Shown here: positions 1 to 11,941 of the stretch, piece after piece
Numbering within the stretch: the stretch's first letter is position 1
Layout of the letters: each line of letters starts with the position of its first letter
NCBI GenBank assembly: GCA_963820775.1
Contig: CAWGBF010000008.1
Coordinates: 248,001 to 312,000 of the forward strand
Direction: 5' to 3'
From: Roseiarcus sp963820775
GTDB taxonomy: Bacteria > Pseudomonadota > Alphaproteobacteria > Rhizobiales > Beijerinckiaceae
DNA: 64,000 nucleotides
Notes under the pieces: generated by a model
What the model was told of the DNA's origin: nothing
The model's database searches: none
The model's input: only the letters and a program-made list of their open reading frames with translations
Made by a program: the position numbers and the translations under genes

Positions 1-2
1 TG

Positions 3-2252
3 CAGAAGCAGGTCAAAACCAAGATGGAGGAGCTTTCCAAGCGCTTCCCGCCGGGAATCGCCTATGCGATGCACTATGACACGACGCGCTTCGTGTCGGC
101 GGCGATGCACGACGTCGTAATCACATTGATCGAGGCGCTCCTCCTCGTCGTCCTCGTCGTCTTTATCTTCTTGCAGAGCTGGCGCGCGACGATCATCCCG
201 ACGATCGCGATCCCCGTCTCGCTCATCGCGACGCTGGCGGTGATGCAGATCTGCGGCTTCTCTCTCAACATGCTCAGCCTGCTCGGCATGGTGCTTGCCA
301 TCGGCCTCGTCGTCGACGACGCGATCGTGGTGGTGGAGAATGTCGAGCGCCAGCTCGAAGCCGGCTTGCCACCGCTTCAGGCGGCGAGAAAAGCGATGTC
401 GGAGGTGACCGGGCCGATCATCGCCACCACGGCTGTGCTTATGGCCGTTTTCATCCCAGTGGCCTTCATTCCCGGCGTTGCCGGCCGGCTCTATAACCAG
501 TTCGCGCTGACCGTCGCGATCTCCGTCGGGATCTCGGCCTTCAATTCGCTCACTCTCAGCCCGGCGCTGAGCGCCGCGTTTCTGCGTCACGGGCCGAAAG
601 GGCAGTTCATTCTGTTCCGCTGGTTCAACTCCGGCTTCGATTGGCTGGCGAACTTTTATGCCCGCGCGGTCCGGCAGTTCATTCGCTTCGGGTGGGCGCT
701 GGTCGCCATCTTTTTTCTCTTTGTAGGCGGCGCCTACATGCTGTCGCGGTCCATCCCAACCACCTTTCTTCCGGTCGAGGACCAGGGCTATTTCTTCGTC
801 ATCGTCCAATTGCCGGACGGGGCGTCGCTCGAGCGCACCGACGCCGTGGCGCAAAAGGTGCGCGACCTCTTGCAGGCGACGCCTGGCGTCCAGATCGCCG
901 GCTTCATCAGCGGCCTCAATTTCCTGACCAACGCGGCGCAGTCCAACTCGGCGATCGAATTTGCGGTTCTGAAGCCGTGGAGCGAGCGCGGGCCGGAGGA
1001 GAACGCGTCGGCCTTGGTCGCCTCGGTCCGCCCGAAGCTGCTCGCAATCCCGGAAGCCTTTGCGCTGAGCTTCGATCCGCCTTCAGTAAACGGGCTTGGC
1101 ACGACCGGCGGCTTCGAATTCGAGGTCGAGGATCTCGCGGGGCGCGGAGGCGCCCAGCTGAACGACGCGACTCAGGCGTTGATCGCCGCGGCCCGCAAGC
1201 AGCCTGAGCTCAACCCGCAGTCTTTGTTCACCTCGTTCTCCGCCTCGACGCCGCAGCTCTTTTACGACCTCGACCGGACCAAGGCGAAGCTGCTCGGCCT
1301 CAGCCTGCCGGACGTATTCAACACGCTGCAAATCTATCTCGGCTCGCTCTACGTGAACGACTTCAACCTGTTCGGACATACGTTTCGCGTCACGGTGCAG
1401 GCCGATACAAAATCGCGCGCCTCTCCGTCGGATCTCAGCAAGCTTTACGTCCGCAACGGGTCGGGGGGCATGATTCCGTTGAACGCGCTCGGCAGCCTCA
1501 AGCCGATCGTCGGGCCGGAGACCGTGCCGCATTACAACAATTTCGCTTCGGCGCTCATCAACGGCGCGCCCGCGCCGGGCTTCAGCTCGAGCCAGGCGGT
1601 GGTCGCGATGGAGCGCGCTGCGGCCGAGGCGCTGCCGCGCGATTTCGGCTTCGAATGGACAGGCGTGACCTATCAGGAGCTCAGCGCCGGCTCGCTTGCC
1701 ACGATCGTTCTCGCGCTCGCCATCTTCTTTGTGTTCATGATCCTCGCGGCGCAATACGAAAGCTGGTCGATGCCGTTCATGGTGCTCTCGTCCGCGCCGT
1801 TGGCGCTGGTCGGCGCGCTCGGCGCGATCTATGTCCGCCAGATGCAGGTCGACGTCTATTCGCAGATCGGCTTTGTCATGCTGATTGGGCTTGCGGCGAA
1901 GAACGCGATCCTGATCGTCGAATTCGCCAAGCGTCGCCGCGAGGAAGGCCTGTCGGTCGTCGAAGCCGCGATGGAAGCGGGGCGGCTTCGCCTGCGGCCG
2001 ATCCTGATGACCGCCTTCGCCTTCATCTTCGGCGTGCTGCCGCTTATGTTCGCGAGCGGCGCGGGCGCGGCGAGCCGGCAGTCGCTCGGCACGGCCGTGT
2101 TTGGCGGCATGGTCGCGGCGACCGCGCTGACGCTGATCTTCGTGCCCGTCTTCTATGCCCTTATTGAACGCGTTCGCGAGGGACGCGAGGCCGAGGTGGC
2201 TGCGCCGCGCGCCGGCGCTCATCTTGCGCCCCGCGCCGAAGCCGCCGAATAA
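3..2252 (+). CDS. RND efflux permease, HAE1/AcrB type (5' end outside window)
   Basis: The reading frame is open from the first bases, so the gene starts upstream; about 749 of the usual ~1,050 residues are present. The visible part begins just before the second transmembrane helix of an AcrB-like pump and holds the remaining membrane segments of the first half, the second periplasmic porter/docking loop, and the six C-terminal helices. The intramembrane VVDDAIVVVEN stretch (proton-relay aspartates of TM4) and the late GAGAASRQSLG motif are typical of the family. The protein would sit in the inner membrane and use the proton gradient to export drugs or hydrophobic compounds with a periplasmic adaptor and an outer-membrane channel. 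The adaptor gene follows 17 bp downstream, the reverse of the usual adaptor-permease order. Substrate cannot be inferred. Confidence 0.93.
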   Translation, partial: QKQVKTKMEELSKRFPPGIAYAMHYDTTRFVSAAMHDVVITLIEALLLVVLVVFIFLQSWRATIIPTIAIPVSLIATLAVMQICGFSLNMLSLLGMVLAIGLVVDDAIVVVENVERQLEAGLPPLQAARKAMSEVTGPIIATTAVLMAVFIPVAFIPGVAGRLYNQFALTVAISVGISAFNSLTLSPALSAAFLRHGPKGQFILFRWFNSGFDWLANFYARAVRQFIRFGWALVAIFFLFVGGAYMLSRSIPTTFLPVEDQGYFFVIVQLPDGASLERTDAVAQKVRDLLQATPGVQIAGFISGLNFLTNAAQSNSAIEFAVLKPWSERGPEENASALVASVRPKLLAIPEAFALSFDPPSVNGLGTTGGFEFEVEDLAGRGGAQLNDATQALIAAARKQPELNPQSLFTSFSASTPQLFYDLDRTKAKLLGLSLPDVFNTLQIYLGSLYVNDFNLFGHTFRVTVQADTKSRASPSDLSKLYVRNGSGGMIPLNALGSLKPIVGPETVPHYNNFASALINGAPAPGFSSSQAVVAMERAAAEALPRDFGFEWTGVTYQELSAGSLATIVLALAIFFVFMILAAQYESWSMPFMVLSSAPLALVGALGAIYVRQMQVDVYSQIGFVMLIGLAAKNAILIVEFAKRRREEGLSVVEAAMEAGRLRLRPILMTAFAFIFGVLPLMFASGAGAASRQSLGTAVFGGMVAATALTLIFVPVFYALIERVREGREAEVAAPRAGAHLAPRAEAAE

Positions 2253-2269
2253 CGCCCAGGAGCTTTTCC

Positions 2270-3415
2270 ATGCGCGCCCTCAAGATCTCTGTCGCGGCTC
2301 TCGCTGCGATCGGCATTGTGGCGGTCGTAGGCACCCGCGTCGCGGGTGACCGAGCCGACGGCGCTACGGAATCCGCGTCTGCGCCCGCAATGATGGCGAT
2401 GCCGGTGCCGGTCGTTCCGGTCGTCAAAAAGACGCTGCCGATCTATCTCGACTATCCAGGCCGGATCGAATCGATCCGCAGCATCGCCTTGCAGGCGCGG
2501 GTGTCGGGCTACATTGAGTCCCAGCTCGCCCCTGACGGGGCCGACGTCAAGACCGGCGACCTCCTTTATCAGATCGATCCGCGCGACCTCAGCGCCGCGT
2601 TCGACCTGGCCACCGCTCAGGCCCAGCGCGACCAGGCGTCACTCGAATATGCGAAGGCCAATTTCGGGCGCGGCGAGGAGCTGGTCAAAAGCGGGTTCGT
2701 CACCAAGGACGCCTACGACCAGAGGTCGAGCGCGATGCATCAGGCCGAAGCGGCGCTGGTGGCGGACCGGGCGGCGATTGAGACAGCGAAGCTCAACCTC
2801 AGCTACGCCGAGATCACCGCTCCATTCTCCGGCCGACTGGGGCGCAACCAGGCCGCAAAGGGCGCGCTCGTCGGTCCGGCGAGTGGGCCGCTCAATACGC
2901 TCATCGAGCTGGACCCCATCTACGTCGCCTTTAACCCGAGCGAATCCGACCTCGCCGACATCATGACGGCCCGAGCGTCGGGCAAAGTGGACGCCGAGAT
3001 CTCGCTCGCGGGTAAACCCGATGCGATCCGTAAGGGCGAACTGACCTTCATCGATAATACCGTCGACAAGGCGACGGGCACGATCGCCGCGCGAGTCACC
3101 ATCGCCAATCCAGACTTTGTCCTGCTGCCGGGCCAGTACGTGCGGGTGCGCCTGCATATCAGGGACGAGCCCGACGCGTTCATGGCGCCGCAGACGGCTC
3201 TCGGCTCAAACCAGATGGGCAAATTCGTCTATGTCGTGGGCGCAGGCGACAAGGCCGAGCTGCGCCTCCTTACGCTTGGGCCTATGGACGGCGACCTTGT
3301 CAGCGTGACCAAGGGCCTGAGCGAAGGCGAACGCGTTATCGTTGGCAACTTGCAGAAGATCGGCCCCGGTTCGCCGGTCAAGCCCTTACCGCAGGAATCT
3401 AAGCCAAATCCGTAG
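2270..3415 (+). CDS. RND efflux periplasmic adaptor (membrane fusion protein)
   Basis: 381 residues, the family's usual size. A hydrophobic N-terminal segment (about residues 5-25) serves as signal or inner-membrane anchor. A split lipoyl/barrel-sandwich half follows (YPGRIESIRSIALQARVSGYI, cut here to its key part: V-R/E-S...R-V-x-G-Y), then a helical hairpin (about 110-180), the second lipoyl half (ITAPFSGRLGR), a beta-barrel and a membrane-proximal domain ending near GERVIVGNLQKIGPG. The adaptor links the inner-membrane pump to an outer-membrane factor. An AGGAG-like Shine-Dalgarno lies just before the ATG. It is co-directional with and 17 bp after the permease, so they are probably one transcript. 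No TolC-like gene or regulator follows in view. Confidence 0.93.
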   Translation: MRALKISVAALAAIGIVAVVGTRVAGDRADGATESASAPAMMAMPVPVVPVVKKTLPIYLDYPGRIESIRSIALQARVSGYIESQLAPDGADVKTGDLLYQIDPRDLSAAFDLATAQAQRDQASLEYAKANFGRGEELVKSGFVTKDAYDQRSSAMHQAEAALVADRAAIETAKLNLSYAEITAPFSGRLGRNQAAKGALVGPASGPLNTLIELDPIYVAFNPSESDLADIMTARASGKVDAEISLAGKPDAIRKGELTFIDNTVDKATGTIAARVTIANPDFVLLPGQYVRVRLHIRDEPDAFMAPQTALGSNQMGKFVYVVGAGDKAELRLLTLGPMDGDLVSVTKGLSEGERVIVGNLQKIGPGSPVKPLPQESKPNP

Positions 3416-3444
3416 CCCGTGATGCAATCAGGTCAAACTAAGAT

Positions 3445-3534
3445 CGTCATTGCGAGCGAAGCGAAGCAATCCAGGAACTCATCAGGCGCCCTGCAGCTCT
3501 GGATCGCCGCGTCGCTTCACTCCTCGCGATGACG
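3445..3534. repeat. ~90 bp palindromic intergenic repeat, copy 1
   Basis: An imperfect inverted repeat that opens with CGTCATTGCGAGCG and closes with the complementary CTCGCGATGACG; an inner GAAGCAATCCAG arm pairs with a CTGGATCGCCGCGTCGC-like arm. Related copies lie at 36213-36304 and 56857-56952. This copy fills the gap between the convergent adaptor gene and the cox cluster and could act as a bidirectional terminator-like hairpin. Confidence 0.85.
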
Positions 3535-3548
3535 AACGCAGCGGTCCG

Positions 3549-4373
3549 TCAGTCGATCGTGTCTTCAATCGATGGGCGCTCGGGCCTGCGCCGCATGGCG
3601 ACCATCTCTGCCAGAATTGAAAGCGCGATCTCATCCGCGGAGATCGCGGAGATGTCGAGCCCGGCCGGCGCCTTGATCGCGGTCAAAGCGTCTTCGGATA
3701 CGCCCTCCTTGGCGAGTTCGGCCTTGAGCGTCTCGGCCTTGCGGCGCGAGCCGACGAAGGCGCGATAGCGCGCGTTCATGGCAGCTACGGACTTCAGTGC
3801 GGCGCGGTCGCCTGCGCCCTGGGTCGAGACGACGACGAAAGCGTTGTCGCCGATCTCCGCCGGCGCCGCCACGCCGACGAGGCGCCGAACGCCCGGGCCG
3901 AATCGCTCCTGTTCGTCCGGGGCCGCGGCGACGGCGACGTCGAAGCCCATCGAAGGCGCTAATTTCGCGAGCGCAACAGCGACCGGCGAAGCGCCGAGGA
4001 TCAGGAGACGCGGGCTCGGCAGAACGGGCTCGACGAAGACATCCATCGTTCCCTGGCTCGGACAGGAGTTCTTGGCGAAAGAGACGCCGTCGCGCTCCTC
4101 GCCCGCCGCCGCCCCCAGATCGGCAAGCACGTCTTTGGGCGCGATCGAGACGAGTCGCGATTGGCCGTCGGCCATGCATTGGCGCGCCGCCTTGACGACC
4201 GCGGCGCGCGCGCATCCGCCACCGATCCAGCCTTCCTCGATTGCACCGTCCGGCCCGATCAAGGCCTTGGCGCCCGCCTTCGCGGCGGTGACGGAGACTG
4301 TGCGAACGACCGTGGCGAGCGCGAACGCCTGGCCCTGCGCTTGACGGAGAGCAGCCTGCTCGAGCACGCCCAT
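3549..4373 (-). CDS. coxF: XdhC/CoxF-family molybdenum-cofactor maturation protein
   Basis: 274 residues. The N-terminal XdhC_CoxI-type domain carries the conserved IGGGCARAAV stretch (about residues 50-60) and a cysteine near SCPSQGTMDVFVEP; the C-terminal half is a Rossmann-type domain (LLILGASPVAVALAKLA, about 125-145). XdhC-family proteins bind and sulfurate or deliver molybdenum cofactor to molybdo-hydroxylases. It is the last gene of the minus-strand cox cluster and its ATG directly abuts the coxE stop codon, so translational coupling is likely. Size and position match CoxF of characterised carboxydotrophs; a general XdhC role is the alternative. Confidence 0.85.
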   Translation of the reverse strand: MGVLEQAALRQAQGQAFALATVVRTVSVTAAKAGAKALIGPDGAIEEGWIGGGCARAAVVKAARQCMADGQSRLVSIAPKDVLADLGAAAGEERDGVSFAKNSCPSQGTMDVFVEPVLPSPRLLILGASPVAVALAKLAPSMGFDVAVAAAPDEQERFGPGVRRLVGVAAPAEIGDNAFVVVSTQGAGDRAALKSVAAMNARYRAFVGSRRKAETLKAELAKEGVSEDALTAIKAPAGLDISAISADEIALSILAEMVAMRRRPERPSIEDTID

Positions 4374-5567
4374 TCATATCCTCGCGAGATAAGGTTCGAG
4401 CGCCGCCAGGCTCTCGAGACTATGCGCAGGCGCAAACAGGTCGAGGTAGGGCAGCGCCGCCTGCATGCCGTGCGCGCTCGGCTCGAACCCTTCGCGGCCG
4501 GTCAGGGGGTTCAGCCAAACGATGCGCTTGCAGCGGCGCCGCAAGTCGCGCATCGCCGACGAAAGCAGCTCCGGCGGTCCGGTGTCGTAGCCGTCCGACA
4601 GGATCATCACGCAGGTGCGGGAATGGATGACGCGTCGCGCGTGAACGCGATTGAACGCCGCCAGACACTCGCCGATCTTTGTGCCGCCGCCGACGCCGGC
4701 GGCCATCAAAGCGAGCCGGTCAAGAGCGCGGGCCGGGTTTCGCTCTTTGAGTGCGGAGGAAACATGCGCCAGCCGCGTATGAAAGAGGAACGCCTCGGAT
4801 TCGCGAAAGACCTGAGTGACGGCGTGCAGGAAGCGGGTGAAGAACGACACATAGGATTCCATCGAGCCGGACGCGTCCAGCAAGGCGACGAGTCTGAGCG
4901 GCTTGATCTTGCGCCGGCGGAATTTGAGGTCGAGCGGTTCGCCGCCATGGGCGACGCTGAGGCGGATGGTCGCGCGCAAGTCGAGCCGCCGGCCGGGCCG
5001 GCGCGCGCGCTCGCGACGGGTGAGCCGTGTCCGCATCACCCGCGCGAAGCGTTCGGCGAGTTCGGCGGCCTGGGCGCGCTCCCTCTCGCCTACGAATGCC
5101 GCGATGTCCTTCTTGGACATCGCGTCTTGCGCTGACGCGCCGCCATGCCGCCCGCCGCCGTCGGCCGGAGCGCCCTCGGGAGCAGCCCCTTCGCCGATCT
5201 GGGTCGGCTCATGTCGCTGATCGTTCGCGCCGGGGCCTTGCTCGAAACGCCGGCGTGAGCGGGCGGCGAGCGCCTCGGCGTTGATCTTCATGGCGCTCTT
5301 CAGGCCGCGAGCACGCCAGAAAGCGTCGAACAGCTCGTCGAACCGCACAAGCTCCGTGCGACGTGAAGCGAACAGGGTTCGCATCGCAGCGCGTAGCCGT
5401 TCCGGCTGTTCGGCCATTGGGCCGGACATGAGCCGCGCCGCGTCCTGCGCTTCAGCCTGCCCGATGACGAAGCCTGCGTCACGCAAGGTGACGACGAACC
5501 CGGCAAGGCGCTTGCGCATCGCCGGACCCGGTCCGGGGCCTTCGACGGCAAAGCCCTCAGCGCCCAT
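4374..5567 (-). CDS. coxE: VWA-domain CoxE-family protein
   Basis: 397 residues with the start taken at the ATG giving MGAEGFAVEG, which has a GAGG Shine-Dalgarno inside the end of coxD; a longer upstream extension in the same frame would overlap coxD and is Arg-rich. The C-terminal half is a von Willebrand A domain with the metal-site motif DASGSMESY (DxSxS). CoxE works with the MoxR-type ATPase CoxD as a RavA/ViaA-like chaperone pair that builds the [CuSMoO2] active site of CO dehydrogenase. The spacing (13 bp after coxD, 0 bp before coxF) indicates one operon. The middle region (about 110-170) is low-complexity and charged. Confidence 0.88.
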   Translation of the reverse strand: MGAEGFAVEGPGPGPAMRKRLAGFVVTLRDAGFVIGQAEAQDAARLMSGPMAEQPERLRAAMRTLFASRRTELVRFDELFDAFWRARGLKSAMKINAEALAARSRRRFEQGPGANDQRHEPTQIGEGAAPEGAPADGGGRHGGASAQDAMSKKDIAAFVGERERAQAAELAERFARVMRTRLTRRERARRPGRRLDLRATIRLSVAHGGEPLDLKFRRRKIKPLRLVALLDASGSMESYVSFFTRFLHAVTQVFRESEAFLFHTRLAHVSSALKERNPARALDRLALMAAGVGGGTKIGECLAAFNRVHARRVIHSRTCVMILSDGYDTGPPELLSSAMRDLRRRCKRIVWLNPLTGREGFEPSAHGMQAALPYLDLFAPAHSLESLAALEPYLARI

Positions 5568-5580
5568 CACGCGACGCCCC

Positions 5581-6471
5581 TCATGCGACCTGGCCGACGA
5601 GCCGGCTCGTCGTCTCCGGACTGACCGAAGCACGGTCTTCGCGGGTTTTTAAAAGCGCGATCAGCGTCGCGTGGACGATCTCGGGATCGTCACGCAGGTC
5701 CTTGACCTCGAGTCCGGCGAGGGTCGCCGCCCAGTCGAGCGTTTCGGCGACGCCTGGAACCTTCTTCAGGTCTTCCTTGCGCAACATTCCGACCATGCGC
5801 GCGATCTGCAGAGCGAAATTTGCGTCAAGGTTGGGTTGGCGGTTGAGCAGGATCGCCGCTTCGCGATCGACGTCGGGGAAATCGAGATAGTGATAGAGGC
5901 AGCGGCGGCGGAGCGCGTCCGATAGCTCGCGCGTGGCGTTGGAGGTCAGCACGACGCGTGGGATCGACACCGCGGCGATCGCGCCGAATTCGGGAATCGT
6001 GACCTGGAAGTCCGAGAGAAGCTCGAGCAGGAACGCCTCGAATTCCTCGTCGGCGCGGTCGACCTCGTCGACCAGCAGCACCGGCGACGTCTTTCGCCGG
6101 ATGGCGCTGAGCAGCGGCCGCTCGAGCAGATAGTCCTCGGAAAAGATCTGCGCTTCGATCTCGGACGCGCTGGCGCCGCCGCCCTCGCGCGCCTTGATCG
6201 CCAGCAACTGGCGCTGATAGTTCCATTCATAGAGCGCCGAACTCGCGTCGAGGCCCTCGTAGCACTGCATGCGAATGAGCTCGCAGCCGTGCAGCGCGGC
6301 GAGCGCCTTGGCGACTTCGGTCTTGCCGACGCCCGCTTCGCCCTCGATCAGAAGCGGGCGCTTGAGGTAGTCCATCATCCACAAAGCGGTCGCGAGGTCG
6401 CGGTCGGCGACATAGCCGACCTCCGCGAGACGCGCCGCGATGGCTTCGCGCGGAATTCGCCCGCTAGGCAT
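5581..6471 (-). CDS. coxD: MoxR-type AAA+ ATPase, CoxD
   Basis: 296 residues from the ATG reading MPSGRIPREA; upstream codons in the same frame run into the hairpin-rich spacer and are not protein-like. Walker A is GEAGVGKTE (about residues 37-45), Walker B VLLVDEVDRAD, and sensor-type LTSNATRELSDALRRRC follows. CoxD is the AAA+ chaperone that, with CoxE, introduces sulfur and copper into the CO dehydrogenase active site. It lies between coxL (222 bp upstream across structured repeats) and coxE. Assignment rests on domain family and order; MoxR ATPases next to other VWA genes look similar, but the neighbouring form I coxL makes CoxD the natural reading. Confidence 0.9.
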   Translation of the reverse strand: MPSGRIPREAIAARLAEVGYVADRDLATALWMMDYLKRPLLIEGEAGVGKTEVAKALAALHGCELIRMQCYEGLDASSALYEWNYQRQLLAIKAREGGGASASEIEAQIFSEDYLLERPLLSAIRRKTSPVLLVDEVDRADEEFEAFLLELLSDFQVTIPEFGAIAAVSIPRVVLTSNATRELSDALRRRCLYHYLDFPDVDREAAILLNRQPNLDANFALQIARMVGMLRKEDLKKVPGVAETLDWAATLAGLEVKDLRDDPEIVHATLIALLKTREDRASVSPETTSRLVGQVA

Positions 6472-6482
6472 CGCCCCCTCCA

Positions 6483-6628
6483 CCGCCCTTCGGGCGGTCC
6501 CCCTCCCCGCATGCGGGGGAGGATAGCGCCGCCGGCCGCTCTCGATCCTCCCCCGTGGAGCGTAGCGGAACGGGGGAGGGTGACGCACGCCATAGCCCGT
6601 CGAGAGACGGGCGTCGTAAACGACGCCC
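6483..6628. repeat. hairpin-rich intergenic repeats between coxL and coxD
   Basis: Four dyads lie in the 222 bp gap: CCGCCC/GGGCGG at 6483-6497; CCTCCCC/GGGGAGG around 6502-6522; a longer CCTCCCCC...GGGGGAGG stem at 6547-6579; and a perfect GGGCGTCGT-AA-ACGACGCCC at 6609-6628. All fall downstream of the coxL stop and upstream of the coxD start. They could end or slow part of the transcripts, or protect the coxMSL mRNA 3' end. No open frame of interest crosses the region. Confidence 0.8.
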
Positions 6629-6693
6629 TGTGGCGTGGTGGAGGGGGCGCGCTGCGGCCGCTCGGCTGGCCTGGCCAGCACCAGCCAACGATC

Positions 6694-9113
<2,420 letters not shown>

Positions 9114-9117
<4 letters not shown>

Positions 9118-9615
9118 TCCGCGGCTTCCTTGAATTCGAGGCCGGCCATCTTGGCGGCGGCGTATTGGATGGCTCGCACGATGTTCTGATATCCGGTGCA
9201 GCGGCAGAGGTTGCCCGAAATGCCGATGCGGATTTCGCTCTCGGACGGGTTCGGGTTCTCCTGCAACAGCCGATGGGCGCGCATGATCATGCCCGGCGTG
9301 CAATAGCCGCACTGAAGCCCATGCATCTCCCGGAACCCTTCCTGGAGCGCGCTGAGCTTGCCGTCGGCGCCGGCCATGCCCTCGATGGTGAGGACGGTGG
9401 ATCCTTCCGCCTGAACGGCGAACATCGTGCAGGACTTCACCGACCTGCCGTCGACGTCGACGGTGCAGGCCCCGCAATGGGTCGTGTCGCAACCGATATG
9501 GGCGCCGGTAAGGTTCGAGATTCTCTCGCAGGTAGTGGATGAGCAGGGTCCGCGGCTCGACCGCCGCGGAAGCCGCCTTGCCGTTGATCGTCATGCTGAC
9601 GTTGGTGAGGGACAT
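9114..9615 (-). CDS. coxS: aerobic CO dehydrogenase small [2Fe-2S] subunit (one frameshift in this sequence)
   Basis: The N-terminus (MSLTNVSMTINGKA to LRENL) and the rest (KSCTMFAVQAEG to FKEAAE) lie in two frames. Removing one base at about 9516 joins them as RENLNLTGAHIGCDTTHCGA, giving 166 residues, the usual length. The plant-type cluster cysteines (CDTTHCGAC...C) and the second cluster (QCGYCTPG, NLCRCTGYQN) are then all present. CoxS passes electrons from the Mo site of CoxL to FAD of CoxM. Its stop overlaps the coxL start by 4 bp. As rpoD and dnaG in this window carry similar breaks, a sequence error is more likely than a real lesion. Confidence 0.93.
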
Positions 9616-9626
9616 GCAGGGCCCTT

Positions 9627-10493
9627 TCAGGATTTGGCGCGGGCAAACGCGCGGGTCAGCGCCCGGGCGGTCATGACGCCGGCCATCTTGGCGCGATATT
9701 CGGCTGAGCCCCGTCCGTCGGCGGCGGGCTCGGCAATCGCCGTTGCGGCGGCCGCGGCTCTTGCGAGGGTCGGCTTGTCGAGCGCGGTCCCGACGACCGA
9801 GGCCGCTGCGTCGGCAGCGAACAGCGCCGTTCCGGCGACATTGGTGAGGCTAATCGCGCAGGTCGCGATCGCGCCGCCCGAGACAGTCAGGATCACCGCC
9901 GCAGCGGCGGTCGCGTAATCGCCAACCTTGCGCTTGAGTTTCTCGTACGCCCAGCCGTGACCCTCGGGAGGCGCGGGAACACGGACGGCGGCGAGGACTT
10001 CGCCGGGCTCAGCGGCCGTTTCGTAGGGCGAGAGGTAGTAGTCACGCGCCGCCACACGCCGTTCGCCGCTCGCGCCCCGCAACACGTAGGTCGCGCAGAG
10101 CGTCATCATCAGCCCCGGCATGTCGTTTCCGGGGTCGCCATTGGCGACATTGCCGCCGATCGTGCCGAGATAGCGCACCTGCGGATCGGCGATCACTTCG
10201 GCGGTCTCACGCAGAATGGGCGCGTGCTGCGCCAGCAATTCGCTGCCGATGATCTCGTGCTGGGTCGTCATCGCGCCGATGACGATTTCGTCACCCTCCA
10301 GACGCACCCCCTTCAGTTCGGCGACGCCTGCGAGGTCGACGAGATGGGTCGGCATGGCGAGGCGCAGTTTCATCATCGGAATGAGGCTGTGGCCGCCGGC
10401 GATCACGCGCGCGTCGGAATCGAGCCGGCCGAGGAGGGCGACCGCTTCCGAGAGACTGGCCGGCCGATGATACTCGAAGGATCCGGGGATCAA
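9627..10493 (-). CDS. coxM: aerobic CO dehydrogenase medium (FAD) subunit
   Basis: 288 residues, the same as the characterised subunit. The FAD-binding motifs AGGHS (about residues 32-36) and TIGGNVANGDPGND (about 111-124) are intact, and the CO-dehydrogenase flavoprotein C-terminal domain follows. CoxM accepts electrons from CoxS and donates them to the quinone pool. The gene lies 11 bp upstream of coxS, giving the canonical M-S-L order on one transcript. No oddities were seen. Confidence 0.96.
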   Translation of the reverse strand: MIPGSFEYHRPASLSEAVALLGRLDSDARVIAGGHSLIPMMKLRLAMPTHLVDLAGVAELKGVRLEGDEIVIGAMTTQHEIIGSELLAQHAPILRETAEVIADPQVRYLGTIGGNVANGDPGNDMPGLMMTLCATYVLRGASGERRVAARDYYLSPYETAAEPGEVLAAVRVPAPPEGHGWAYEKLKRKVGDYATAAAAVILTVSGGAIATCAISLTNVAGTALFAADAAASVVGTALDKPTLARAAAAATAIAEPAADGRGSAEYRAKMAGVMTARALTRAFARAKS

Positions 10494-10678
10494 GACATCC
10501 TCCCAACACGAATGGCGCGCATTGCTTCAGATTCGCGCGGCGTAGAGGGAGAGGGTCCACCAGGTATGCTGCTCAATCAACGGCGGATGAACGGGCGCAG
10601 CAGAAAAGGCGCCGATAGCAGATTCCGCGCACGAAATGCGTCATGAGCTATGACGTATTTCATGCGTGTGAGCGGATT

Positions 10679-11879
10679 TCAGCTGGCGAGCGCGCCGATT
10701 CTGAGCTTGAGCTGACGGTAATGAGCGCGCGCAATCGGGATGCTGCAGCGCACAGGCAATCCGAGCTCGGCTACGCCGGCTTCGCCCGAACGCCTGACCC
10801 GTGCGATGCGATCGACCGAGACGATGTAGCTGCGATGGACTCTCAGGAACGCATTGGGATCGAGGCGCGCTTCGAGCGCGCTGATCGAGAGATTGCAGAA
10901 ATACTCCTTCTCGCCGTCGTGAACATAGGTGTAGTGGGCGTTGGCCCGGACGGCGTAGATGTCGCGGACGGCGATCTCTCGCGCGCGCCCGTCCTTCTCG
11001 ACCCGGATCGAGGCTACTCGTCCGACAGGCGGGGCCGACCGGCTGCGGTTCGACGGACGACGACCTCTTGGAACGGCGCCGGCGCCAGACGCGCGCACGG
11101 CTATCGGAGCGAGCGACATGGCCGGTGCGGCTTCTACCGGCGCGGCCTCGGCGCTTCGGGAGACGCGCGCATCGGGCACCAACGAGAGAAGAAAGGCGCC
11201 GGAGACGCCAAACGCAACGACCGTGGCGAGCAGCGCAAGCGTGTTGCGCGACAGCGCCGATTCGGCGCCCGACGAAACGCGAAACGTCGTAGCACAACGG
11301 GTCAAGGCGCATCCCGGCCATCGCCGTATAGTGCATTCCGGAAATCGCCAGGCCGAGCGCAATCGCGCCAAGGAACAACCGCGGGCGGGTCGGCCGGCTG
11401 TCGATCGTCCACAAAGCAAAGGCGCTGGCCGCGATCGACACCGCGATGGAAGCGACGACATAGGAAGGCGCGTAGGACGTCGGTCCGGCCAGATGCACCG
11501 CCGACATGCCGACATAATGCATGAGGCTGACGCCGAGGCCCATCGCCAAGGCGCCCGTGCCGATCCGAAGCGCCGGCGGTCCGGGCGCATGCGCGGCGTA
11601 GACGCCGATCCCGACGACGATGACGCAAATGAGAAAGGAGATCAGCGTCGGCAGCACGAGATAGTCGACCGCGCTCGGAAAATTGGCGGCGAGCATGGCG
11701 ACGAAATGCATCGACCAGACGCCGGTCGCGAGCGTGATCGCCGATCCGGCAAGGGCGAGCCGGCGGCGGAAGCCCTCGGCCGAGTCGAGTCCGCGCGCGA
11801 GCGACAGCCCGACGAAGCTGCCCTGAATGGCGATAGCGATGGAAAGAGCCACGAGCCAAGGCTCGTGAGGAATCATCAT
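10679..11879 (-). CDS. coxC: MHYT membrane sensor / LytTR DNA-binding regulator, CoxC-like (one frameshift in this sequence)
   Basis: The first frame from MMIPHEPWLV encodes about seven membrane helices with three MHYT-type repeats (SMHFVAM, LMHYVGM, GMHYTAM). The second frame continues from about ALSRNTLALLATVVAF through a linker to a LytTR DNA-binding domain (IRVEKDGRAREI...LRVHRSYIVSVDRI) ending at 10679. Deleting one base near 11263 fuses them into about 399 residues. The MHYT module is thought to sense O2, CO or NO through copper, and LytTR binds DNA. CoxC and CoxH of carboxydotrophs have this architecture and coxC sits just upstream of coxM, as here. A membrane-bound regulator of CO oxidation is the likely role. 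AGGGAGG precedes the ATG. Confidence 0.85.
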
Positions 11880-11941
11880 TCCGCGCCTCCCTAACGCGAC
11901 GCCTCGAGCCAGGCGAAAGTACTCACGCTTGACGGGGGCTG

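Noticed and set aside
1083..2222. 379-codon minus-strand open frame opposite the RND permease
   Set aside because: Antisense to a clear permease gene and composed mainly of Arg, His and Glu.
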